From assembly GCA_030159075.1 (NCBI GenBank), contig BROG01000042.1, positions 1,976,501-2,040,500 of the forward strand: a DNA stretch of 64,000 nucleotides, given 5' to 3'. Below the pieces are notes generated by a model. The model saw nothing but the letters and a program-made list of their open reading frames with translations. It searched no databases and was not told where the DNA came from. The stretch is from Atrina japonica. Lineage: Eukaryota > Mollusca > Bivalvia > Pterioida > Pinnidae. Each line of letters begins with the position of its first letter. Position 1 is the stretch's first letter. Of this stretch, positions 48,201 through 57,858 are shown one piece after another. Position numbers and translations under genes: made by a program.

Positions 48201-51200
48201 ATTTTTTACAAAATGACTGTTTTGGACTTGGTCTATTTTCAATGCTTTGGATAAGAAGATTATGTAATATTATGTGAAATGTAAATTTCTAATAAAAAAT
48301 TTATATATTCTGATGTTTCCATGTTTACAAATGTTATGTAGTTTGGGTTTATCAAATAGCTCTACCTGTACTCTGATGTGAGTTGTCAGATGTGCATGGT
48401 TAATTACTACACTGTGTGAGAAGTAGAAAATATGGTTTACATAATAATTTTACAATTGGTTGAGGTCATGATAATTGGGAGGTGTAAAATATGTGGGTGT
48501 GAGGTTTGTAATTTTGTGATTGCTTTATGTTTAATTTCTTCTTTACAAATAGAACTCACTTTGCTTGCGAGACTATTGCTGTAACTTGATCACTATATAT
48601 TACAATTTAAATCACATACTTCTGATTTTTTTTTCTCAGGTGCACCCTGATTTAAACAAAAACAAGCCAGAGGCACAGAGACAATTCATAGCATTGACTG
48701 AAGCATACAAAATCTTAAGTAATTCAGAATCAAAATTGAAATATGACCTTGAGCAAAGACGCCAACATGTTACCCATCAGTCTTATGCAAATTACAAAAG
48801 GTCAAATACAAACTACAATGCTGGAGAAGAATTTCAAGGATTCAGAAGTTCCACAGGATCCTATAAATACAGGTAAACTTGTGGAAATCAGAATATTAAT
48901 TTTTGATGCATTTTTGAGGTCTTTTCAGACTTTGTCATTTTCATTCATTTTTGCATGATTTCCTCAATTATCTCCCCTTGCATTCACTTTGATGCATTCA
49001 TTTATTGTGTTTTACTTGTAATTAGGTGAAGAAATGTTTTTGTGCAAGGATTTTGCTGAAATTTAATTTCTAGAATTTTTATAAATATTTTTAGACTGCA
49101 AAAAATGACAGGTAGATGCATTTTTCATAGGATCAGCTTTTGTTTCAAAATCACTCAAGTACTCAAGGACATCTACGAATTTTATAGTTTTTAAACCAGA
49201 TCAGCCCAGGGGTGAATCCAGGCTGGGGCAAAATAGGTCCCATAAGCTACCCCTCTTTAAAAATCTTCTTCTCCAGAACAACTACATGAATTGAAAAACG
49301 GATTGTTTCTGAGTGATCTACATAGATTTATGATTCAAGTTAGTATTTTTCATAGAAATCAGAATATGAAATTTTGATGCGTTTTGGGGGTCTTTTCAGA
49401 CTGTATTGTTTTCATTTATTTTTGCATTATTTCCTCTATTATCTCCCATTGTTTTCACTTTGATGCATTCATTTAATGTGTTTTACTTGTAATTAGATGA
49501 AGAAATGTTTCTTGGCCAGATCAGCCTACATGTACATATTCTTCTTGGTCTTCTTTCCACATTTGTAGATGGCTCTCGGGTGTGCGATTGAGGCCTTTTT
49601 GTTTACATCAATTGGCCACAAAAATTAGCTTCTGGCAATATTTCTGGTGCCTTCATTGTTTTGAAGTATTAAATCATAAGTCAATTACTTAATTATATCT
49701 TCCAAATTGTTGTCAGGAACAAGGACTGATGACCCTGTTTGTTAATTAGACCATGCAGAGGTATAATTATTGGAGTGTGCTTGAGGTAATTACATAACGA
49801 CCTGTAGTGGTCAGGTATATATACATACTGATTACCTGTATATTTAAACTTCCACACTACATTAATCAATATCAATAAATTCTGTCCAATATGCAGATAT
49901 AAAGGTTTGACAACATTAATGTTATTTTTAATTCAATGTAGCTTGTATATATATCCGTCCTCACTGATTTTACTTGAGAAAATTTTAACTGAGAAATGTA
50001 GGTTGCATCTTAATAAAAAATTATGATGATTTCGACACTAAAATGATGTTAAATTGTTTTTGTTTTAATTACCCAAATCTCAGACACAGACAATAGTGTC
50101 TTCTTGTTATTCATTTAATTGATTTGATAAATCAACAGTAATGAGAAATATCACATTTATATAAACTCGATTATCTTTTCTTTTTACTTTGAATCTGGCA
50201 CTTGTTTCTATCACTGGGGGTTGACACATGTCTGTGATCTGGCTCAGAAGCACTTGTTTCTATCACTGGAGGTTGACACATGTGCCTGTGATCTGGCTCA
50301 GAAGCACTTGTTTCTATCACTGGGGGTTGACACATGTCTGTGATCTGGCTCAGAAGCACTCGTTTCTAATACTGGGGGTTGACACATGTGCCTGTGATCT
50401 GGCTCAGAAGCACTTGTTTCTATCACTGGGGGTTGACACATGTGCCTGTGATCTGGCTCAGAAGCACTTGTTTCTATCACTGGGGGTTGACACATGTCTG
50501 TGATCTGGCTCAGAAGCACTTGTTTCTATCACTGGGGGTTGACACATGTACCTGTGATCTGGTTCAGAAGCACTTGTTTCTATCCCTGGGGGTTGACACA
50601 TGTGCCTGTGATCTGGCTCAGAAGCACTTGTTTCTATCACTGGGGGTTGACACATGTGTCTGTGATCTGGCTCAGAAGCACTTGTTTCTATCACTGGGGG
50701 TTGACACAAGTGTCTGTTATCTGGCTCAGAAGCACTTGTTTCTATCACGGGGGGTTGACACAAGCTTCTGTGATCTGGTTCAGAAGCACTTGTTTCTATC
50801 ACTGGGGGTTGACACATGTGCCCGTGATCTGGCTCAGAAGCACTTGTTTCTATCACTGGGGGTTGACACATGTGGCCGTGATTTTGCTCAGAAGCACTTG
50901 TTTCTATCACTGGGGGTTGACACATGTGTCTGTGATCTGGCTCAGAAGCACTTATTTCTATCACTGGGGGTTGACACATGTGTCTGTGATCTGGCTCAGA
51001 AGCACTTGTTTCTATCACGGGGGGTTGACACAAGTGTCTGTGATCTGGTTCAGAAGCACTTGTTTCTATCACTGGGGGTTGACACATGTGCCCAAGATCT
51101 GGCTCAGAAGCACTTGTTTCTATCACTGGGGGTTGACATATGTGCCTGTGATCTGGCTCCAAAAACTTAAAATGGCAACATATTTTGACAATTTACAATT

Positions 51201-53522
51201 TTTTTTATGCCATAAATTCTACAGCCAGGGCAACCCCTGGTTGACTGGCCACACCATAATGAAAAATAAATTACATGTAATGTAAAGGGAATTGCATTTA
51301 GAAAAGAGATTCCAGTACATCTAGATTTCCATGCATACAATTTTACCCTATATTACACAAAGTCAGGTTAAAATTCCCAATTGTGTTGCCAGTGGCATTT
51401 TTCTTCATGAAGTAAAAATATACCAAATATGACACTATGTTTGTAGAATGGTTCAAACTTTTCATGAGATTTATGAAAACATTACTAGTATGTCACAGTC
51501 AGAAGTAGAAAGAGAAAGCAAGTGATTGCCTTAATTATCAGCTTCACGTTTTTTGTTTGCAAAAGTTTGTTGATGAAAGGATTACATAGTTACAATAGAC
51601 TACATTGACATATTCCCTTCAGCTATTGAAGATGTTTGTCCATTCCAGTAGTGATTATTAAACCTCACTATATTCTCCAATATTCAACATATCGATGTTT
51701 TCCAATTTGCACTATTCCAGTGTATAGCTCACCCAAAGTCTGACATCATATCTAGGTTTTCTTTTGCTTCATCAGGGGGCTTTGAATTTGCCATGTTTCT
51801 AGTTTCTTTTCTGTAATAACCATTTTTTGCTCTTGTATGGAAGAAACTTTTATTCACAAGTGTATATCCAATGCCCTTCTCAGATATGACTAAAATCATT
51901 GACTGAATCACAGAACATGTTCCTACCCTTGAACTGCTTACAAATGCGGGGCGTTAAGGGGAAACTGTGTGTTATTTTGGATTTGTAGCTTGTACGTTAC
52001 CAATATTTTGCAAAAGTACTTTGAATAAATGTGATTCTTCTTTAAGCAACCATGCATGCTATAAAATTACGACTTTACCATTAAACTGTGACATTGGCAA
52101 GATTTGGACTCCTGACAGTACAGACTGCCATAATTTCTATTAATAACAAAAGGTGTGGGTTTATCAAGAATTGACTGTATATACAATATCACTTAAGATC
52201 CCCAGAACTGAAAGGTTAGATTAAGTGGTATAAATGGTATCTAATATATAGTTGAGCACTCTTATACATGTATTGCCATTATTTTTCGGGCAGCAGTTTA
52301 TGGCACTACATCTGGATGAACCAATATGTACATCTACAAACGTATTTGATATTACTGATTAAAGTCAGTATTACATATACATTCATAGTTTTTTGGTTTT
52401 TTTTTCGATTTGCACAATTATCCGTGTAGTAGCAAGTATTAAATTTTTTGGAATTAATGTTAAGAAATTAATATTACATCTTCTGTATTGATACCTGTAT
52501 TATCTTGTGTTTCAGAGTGCGGTACACAAAAAACCAAAAGGCTCATCAGAATTACTATGAAGAGAAAGCTAGCTACAAGAAAGAAGTGGAGACGAAAGAT
52601 GCAAAATATTTCATTTACCAAATTTTAAATATGATATGTATCGCACTGCCTGTATTGTTAACAATGAAGATTATAGCATCGTTTATGGAACTAATGGCAA
52701 TGTAAGTAAAGTCAAGCTTGCATCATTTATATGTTAGTTGTGTTAAATCATTGTCATTTCTTAAAATATCACACATATTGATTAGTTGCATTTCTTAAAA
52801 TATCACACATAATTGATTAGTTGTGTTAAATCATTGTCATTTCTTAAAATATCACACATAATTGATTAGTTGTGTTAAATCACTGTCATTTCTTAAAATA
52901 TCACACATAATTGATTAGTTGTGTTAAATCATTGTCATTTCTTAAAATATCACACATAATTGATTAGTTGTGGTAAATCACTGTCATTTCTTAAAATATC
53001 ACACATAAGTGAATTAGTTGTGTTAAATCATTGTCATTTCTTAAAATATCACACATAATTGATTAGTTGTGGTAAATCACTGTCATTTCTTAAAATATCA
53101 CACATAATTGATTAGTTGTGTTAAATCACTGTCATTTCTTAAAATATCACACATAAGTGAATTAGTTGTGTTAAATCACCATCATTTCTTAAAATATCAC
53201 ACATAATTGAATTAGAAAGTTATGAAAGAATAGAAGGACAGGATATGTCACAAGTGTAAACTGTTTCTTTATTTCCTTGAAAGTAGTTCATTGTGTTTTT
53301 TATCAGGAAACTGCTCCAACCAGGGGCATTTATTAGGATAATACAATATTCATACACCTATTAATATTATTCAGTTATTTCTTTTGATATTATTTCAGAG
53401 CAAGTCACCGCATGGAAATGAATGTAAAAAGGAGACGAGAAGACATAAGACTTAAAAGAAGTGTAATGGAAGCAAGAAGATACAATACTAAAGCTGAAGC
53501 TGAGAGAAGAAAGAATGTGTGA
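45009..53522 (+). CDS. DNAJC4-like membrane-anchored J-domain protein (paralogue 2)
   Basis: Coding exons 45009-45094, 47076-47166, 48640-48872, 52516-52701 and 53399-53522; all GT/AG with matching phases, 239 residues. A basic N-terminus (MILSLSWQLWRRKTDK) is compatible with a targeting signal. The J domain reads THYDTLKVKKDASIKEIK, HPD in KVHPDLNKNKP, and LTEAYKILSNSESKLKYD. A polar Gln/Asn/Tyr-rich linker follows, then a membrane segment (MICIALPVLLTMKIIASF), then a very basic tail (VKRRREDIRLKRSV). Like other J proteins it should activate Hsp70 through HPD; substrate and organelle are unknown. Intron positions match DNAJC4 next door, so it is a duplicate. Exon 1 is the least certain part: only phase and splice signals support it. 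DNAJC30-like is an alternative label. Confidence 0.84.
45211..45260. repeat. (CT)n microsatellite
   Basis: Pure CT dinucleotides in intron 1 of paralogue 2. Confidence 0.95.
45291..45473. mobile_element. MITE-like repeat F4, copy 2
   Basis: Ends CAGTGAAACCTGTATATAAA and GCAGGTTTCACTATAT form terminal inverted repeats. The interior carries repeated TCTTTATA motifs and no coding potential. Confidence 0.62.
45583..45715. repeat. Inverted repeat arm 2
   Basis: AGTGTTATAAAATATAAATC, CATTGGATTATTGTGAGGCA and AGATTGTGATAAGGAACCCT are the inverted counterpart of 43684-43820. The arms bracket exon 1 of paralogue 2. Confidence 0.85.
45743..46025 (+). mobile_element. tRNA-derived SINE
   Basis: Head GGGGCCTCTGTGGCCTAGTG with A box TGGCCTAGTGG (45756-45766) and B box GGTTCGATCCC (45814-45824), the order and spacing of a Pol III promoter. 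The body GACCGGTGGTCTCTTCCCGG and 3' domain AACTGGCCGACACCACATAA, ATTGAGTGTGGTGCGAAACA are shared with the minus-strand SINE at 23.5-24.0 kb. Lies in intron 1 of paralogue 2. Confidence 0.83.
46409..46765. mobile_element. Foldback MITE family F1, copy d
   Basis: ACAGGGGCATTACCTATGTT at the left, CCCACAGCTAATACAGGG at the right, with internal arms ATAACAAATAAGAGCTATAC and GAACTCTTTTTTGTTGTTGT. Lies in intron 1 of paralogue 2. Confidence 0.72.
46895..47040. repeat. Short tandem array, about 34-bp unit
   Basis: About four copies of CCCCTTACTAACTTACTTAG and CCTATTGGTTTTA lie between two copies of GGCACTTAGTNNGTGACTTACC-like sequence, ending 35 bp before the acceptor of exon 2. Confidence 0.88.
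47076..47166 (+). CDS. Paralogue 2 exon 2 (J-domain helices I-II)
   Basis: Acceptor TTGTTTAG, donor GTAAGT; 91 nt, the same length and phases as the matching exon of paralogue 3. It encodes YSTHYDTLKVKKDASIKEI and AYKELSKK. Confidence 0.9.
47195..47830. repeat. Probable dispersed repeat
   Basis: Starts AGTGAGCCTGAATGGCTCAC, a short palindrome, and ends near AATAGCTCACTAGAGACTTT. It holds no splice-supported exon. The inverted GAGC/GCTC ends suggest a non-autonomous element, but no second copy is in the window. Confidence 0.35.
48640..48872 (+). CDS. Paralogue 2 exon 3 (HPD motif, helix III, linker)
   Basis: Acceptor TTTTCTCAG, donor GTAAAC. It opens VHPDLNKNKPEAQRQF and continues LTEAYKILSNSE, followed by a Tyr/Asn/Gly-rich linker. 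Confidence 0.92.
48885..49040. repeat. About 155-bp duplicated segment, copy 1
   Basis: TTTTGATGCATTTTTGAGGT, CACTTTGATGCATTCATTTA and GTGTTTTACTTGTAATTAG recur in direct orientation at 49365-49515. This copy starts about 12 bases after the exon 3 donor. Confidence 0.82.
49365..49515. repeat. About 155-bp duplicated segment, copy 2
   Basis: Direct, slightly diverged repeat of 48885-49040 (TTTTGATGCGTTTTGGGGGT; CACTTTGATGCATTCATTTA). Confidence 0.82.
50196..51165. repeat. 54-bp minisatellite in intron 3 of paralogue 2
   Basis: About 18 copies of AAGCACTTGTTTCTATCACT, GGGGGTTGACACATGTGCCT, GTGATCTGGCTCAG; some units are 52 bp. The 54-bp period keeps frames open on both strands (CDLAQKHLFLSLGVDTCA; the reverse EPDHRHMCQPPVIETSAS). 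These frames lack flanking coding sequence and change frame at the 52-bp units. Confidence 0.93.
52516..52701 (+). CDS. Paralogue 2 exon 4 (membrane segment)
   Basis: Acceptor GTGTTTCAG, donor GTAAGT, phase 2 at both ends. A charged stretch (YYEEKASYKKEVETKD) precedes a span of about 25 hydrophobic residues including ICIALPVLLTMKIIASF. Confidence 0.87.
52725..53215. repeat. 49-bp minisatellite in intron 4 of paralogue 2
   Basis: About ten copies of AAATCATTGTCATTTCTTAA, AATATCACACATAATTGATT, AGTTGTGTT, beginning about 25 bases after the exon 4 donor. Confidence 0.93.
53399..53522 (+). CDS. Paralogue 2 terminal exon
   Basis: Acceptor TTATTTCAG; encodes ASHRMEMNVKRRREDIRLK and a further basic stretch to TGA. 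Strongly positive, probably on the side of the membrane that retains positive charge. Confidence 0.82.
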
Positions 53523-54580
53523 ACAATAAGAAACAATTAAAATGTATTTGACCTTACGAAGAATTAAACCCTGAAAATGCGGTGATAAAGTCATGTAAAC
53601 ACACAACTAGATTACTTCTAGCCTGAAGTAACATCTGGGCCCAAATTCACCAAATTTACTTAGTATTCAAGCTAAACGATCTCTTCATGATTTTAAGGTA
53701 AAACACTGAAAATCTATGCTGCAACTGGACATGTTTGTATATTGATGGCAGATAATTGTAAAAATGATAAAAATTATTGTTCATTTTAAGCAAACTTCAG
53801 AAATATTAAAATACACAGAATTTATTTCTTTAAATACAACAAATGATTTATGCTTTAAACACAAGTTTCATCCACCTAAACAATATTATCTTTATTAACA
53901 CGACACAGAATTCATGATCTATTCTTTGTAACACATGATTTGTTCCTTATAAAAACTGGAATCATATGTACATGTACATCCTATAATACATGTAGAAATA
54001 CAAATAATTCGAATTTGTAGTATTAGAGGACACAAAGTCATGTCTGTGAAGTTAGAGCCATGATAATCTTTTTATATGATATGTATAGACTATAGAACTG
54101 TCTCGATATTTGACCTTTTGATTGGGCAAAACAAATTATGACTAACTATATATTGTAGATATATGTATATTGCATATGATATTGATAACATGATGTATCT
54201 TTATAGCAATGTATACCTGTAGAGAAGACAGGTATAATTTATTAGTTTTATTGTAAATATAAAAGTATATTTTGTAAATGATGTAAATTAATGATTATAC
54301 ATTTAACTAATCATATGTGAAAGAAAAGTAAATTTTACAAGCCACTCCCAAGTGTTATTTGATTGTTATCTGATGTATACATAGACCTCTACCAGTCTCA
54401 TATCAGTATTCACCCCAGTATAACTATCCCGGATTTAAAGTATTCCAACTTGTAATGGAGTAACCAGAAGAAAGAATATGTAATATATCCCACAGCTAAA
54501 AATATACACATAAAACTGAAAGTGAGCAATGTCCTGGATCATAAAACAATCTTAGACAAGTCAAAATTTAATGTTTTACT
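53523..54580 (+). other. 3' flank of paralogue 2
   Basis: No coding signal. An ATTAAA at about 53536-53541 lies just after the stop; no clear AATAAA is seen, so the transcript end is unknown. Confidence 0.3.
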
Positions 54581-54584
54581 GAAG

Positions 54585-55330
54585 TTTTCACTCTTGACTT
54601 GAGTTTTCACCTTGATACACAGCTTACTAAAGACAATCTTGACTCAAGTTTTCACCTTGATACACATGTGGACAAAGACAATCTTGACTCAAGTTTTCAC
54701 CTTGATACACAGCTTACTAAAGATAATCTTGACTCAAGTTTTCACCTTGATACACATGTGGACAAAGACAATCTTGACTCAAGTTTTCACCTTGATATTC
54801 ACCTTGAATACTCACAGCTTACTAACAAAGATAATCTTGACTCAAGTTTTCACCTTGATACACATGTGGACAAACAATCTTGACAAATCTTGACTCTAAA
54901 GTTTTCACACTTGATACACAGCTTTTTCACCTAAAGATAATCTTGACTCAAGTTTTCACCTTGATACACATGTGAACAAAGACAATCTTGACTCAAGTTT
55001 TCACCTTGATACACAGCTTACTAAAGATAATCTTGACTCAAGTTTTCACCTCATTGATACTTGACTCAAGTTTTCACCTGTGTGACAAAGACAATCTTGA
55101 CTCAAGTTTTCACCTTGATACACAGCTTACTAAAGATAATCTTGACTCAAGTTTTCACCTTGATACACAGCTTACTAAAGATAATCTTGACTCAAGTTTT
55201 CACCTTGATACACATGTGAACAAAGACAATCTTGACTCAAGTTTTCACCTTGATACATAGCTTACTAAAGACAATCTTGACTCAAGTTTTCACCTTGATA
55301 CACAGGCTACCAAAGAAAATCCTCTTAGAT
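54585..55330. repeat. 45-bp minisatellite
   Basis: About 16 copies of AATCTTGACTCAAGTTTTCA, CCTTGATACACAGCTTACTA, AAGAC, with alternating ends ACACAGCTTACTAAAG and ACACATGTGGACAAAG, giving a partial two-unit period at the left end. A few truncated units lie near 54800-54920 and 55050. Confidence 0.92.
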
Positions 55331-55554
55331 TTGCACACTTAAGACCACTTGCAACTGTAATTCTAGATCTTACTACATGTAATTAGTGGCAGGAGGGTTT
55401 GAAGGAATTGATGAGGCCTTTTCCTTATTAACCTCAGTTGTAAGTTCATAGTTTGAACAAATGAATAATCATTGACTTATTGTCAGTTGCAGTTATGTGA
55501 ATTAAAACATATTCAATTATATATCATCAATTATCACCAGAGTTGTTTCTTATT

Positions 55555-56430
55555 GAAAGATCTACATACAAATGTACATGATCTACATACAAATGTACAT
55601 GATCTAGATATTAATGTATATGACCTAAATATAAATGTAAATGATCTACATACAAATATACAGGATCTAGATATGAATGTAAATGATCTACATACTGATG
55701 TACATTGATCTACTTAAGCCTATAAATGTACATGATATAGATATAGATGTACATTATTAACATAGAAATGTAAATGATCTATATAGGAATGTATATTATC
55801 TACATAGAAATGTACATGATCAGTATAGGCGTATAAATGTACATGATCTACATATAAATACATGATCTACATATAAATACATGATCTACATAGAATGGCA
55901 CATGATCTGTATAGACCTATAAATGTACTTGAGCTACATATAAAAGTTAATGATATACATACTAATGTACATGATCTAGATATATATGTTCATGATCTAC
56001 ATATAAATGTACATGATCTACATGTACGTAGAAATGTTCATGATCTACATATAAATGCACATATATACGATCTACATGTACCTAGAAATGTTCATGATCT
56101 ACATATAAATGTACATGTATACGATCTACATGTACGTAGAAATGTTCATGATCTACATATAAATGTACATGAGCTACATACAATGTTAATGATATACATA
56201 CTAATGTACATGATCTAGATATAATTGTTCATAATATACATACTCTAGATATGAATTTAAATGATCTAAATACCAATGTATGTGATCTGTATAGGCCTAT
56301 AAATGTACATATCTAGATATAAATGTACAGGATTTACATAGAAATGTAAATGATCTACATACTAATGTACATGATCCACATACAATGTAAATGATCTACC
56401 TATAAATGTAAATGATCTACATACAATCAC
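55555..56430. repeat. 21-bp AT-rich minisatellite
   Basis: About 40 degenerate copies of ATGATCTACATATAAATGTA C, interrupted by TATAGGCCTATAAATGTAC variants. In one frame it reads HDLHTNV-like repeats, an artefact of the 21-bp unit. Confidence 0.9.
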
Positions 56431-57257
56431 GCCAATCACTTCGAGATGTCACTTATTATAGATAAAATATCTCAAAGTTTGACTTGTGCTATGAGCTTAT
56501 ACAAATGTAGTGAAGATTCCTTAACATGCTACCGACCTTTTTATATCTCTTCCAACCAGTGACTTTCACTTTCACTACTAGACCTTAGGGAAGGAAGAGT
56601 CACAACTTGTGTAAACTCATCTACCCCTAAGAAACAATGGACTCTTCTTTAATTCAATGACTAAAGCCAGTTCAAATGTGTGTTTAGGGGTAAATAAGAT
56701 TATATAGTCTCAGGGATGACTCAAACCTCAAAACTCTAGAGGGAGCCTCTTGCTTGCAAACTACATGGTCGAAATGGCATTACAAGCAGTTAAAGATTTT
56801 TGTAATGCTGTGGTACACTGAAAATAAAAACAAACTATGATTTCAGTTGATTTTTATTCACTTTTATAAAATCTACATATTTATCACTTTATTCACATTT
56901 CACATACAATTTTTAGAAATAATAGGCATGTTTCTTTTTCAGTTCTACAAAGAAATTTACAAAATAATGAAAACAAACACATGTATGGATCATTCATCAT
57001 CTGAGCATTTCTGCAAAGAAAAGGAAAATAATGTACAAATTTATAGTTATCAAGATACACGAAAAATTAAGATAAAGACTTAGTGTTAAAAAAATGTTTC
57101 ACAAGCTGATAAGAATGGAAATTACTTTTACATATAATCATAATCTTTCTATTATATTTTCTGAACATTATAAACTAGATAGGCCTACAGTTAAATACAT
57201 CACGGTTAAATAGACCTTTGGTATTAATTTTATTGTCGACATATACAAACACATTTA

Positions 57258-57550
57258 AAGGGGCATTAGTTGCGAGATTTTTTTTCCAAAAAATTCTTTA
57301 CTTTTTTATTACTTATATTGATATATAATAAAAAAAGAGATATACACAGGCATAACACTTGAGAAACCTAGTTTGGCAACTATTCATGCGCAATTGATTA
57401 ATTCAACCTGACTATTTTTATATGCATGTGACACTGGACCTAACCATATTTTCACATAACACAGAGGAATATAAGATGTTTAAGCCTCTGTATAGCTCTT
57501 ATTTGTTATTGTACATCAAGTAGTAAAAGTAGAAAAAAAAATTGAAATTC
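57258..57550. mobile_element. Foldback MITE family F1, copy e
   Basis: AAAGGGGCATTAGTTGCGAG at the left; internal arms ATATACACAGGCATAACACT and GCCTCTGTATAGCTCTTATT. It ends beside the 42-bp array just downstream of paralogue 3. The central part is inverted relative to copies b-d. Confidence 0.68.
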
Positions 57551-57780
57551 TGGAAACAAACATATTTTATCAGCAAGAAATAAAGAACAGAAGATTCTTA
57601 ACAGCATTTTATCAGCAAGAAATAAAGAACAGAAGATTCTTAACAGCATTTTATCAGCAAGAAATAAAGAACAGAAGATTCTTAACAGCATTTTATCAGC
57701 AAGAAATAAAGAACAGAAGATTCTTAACAGCATTTTATCAGCAAGAAATAAAGAACTGAAGATTCTTAACAGCAACATCA
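57546..57780. repeat. 42-bp minisatellite downstream of paralogue 3
   Basis: Five to six copies of AACAGCATTTTATCAGCAAG, AAATAAAGAACAGAAGATTC, TT. The array ends about 9 bp from the stop codon of paralogue 3, so it would be in its 3' UTR. AAATAAAG falls on the plus strand in every unit. Confidence 0.93.
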
Positions 57781-57788
57781 AATACCTG

Positions 57789-57858
57789 TCATTTGTTATC
57801 TGTAACATTCATGTCTTTTAGTTTTTGTTTCATATTTCTTTCCAGACCAGTACTGATT
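57789..57858 (-). CDS. Paralogue 3 terminal exon
   Basis: Acceptor GTACTTTCAG. It encodes STGLERNMKQKLKDMNVTD, NK and TGA. The phase is right and the basic tail resembles the paralogues. Confidence 0.68.

Noticed and set aside
50379..51285. 263-residue frames and a 234-residue reverse frame
   Set aside because: They are products of the 54-bp tandem unit; frames on both strands are open and shift at 52-bp units. No coding flank.
45009..53522. Labelling paralogue 2 as DNAJC30
   Set aside because: A basic N-terminus, one membrane span and a J domain are shared by both families, but intron positions match the adjacent DNAJC4, so DNAJC4-like is the simpler call.
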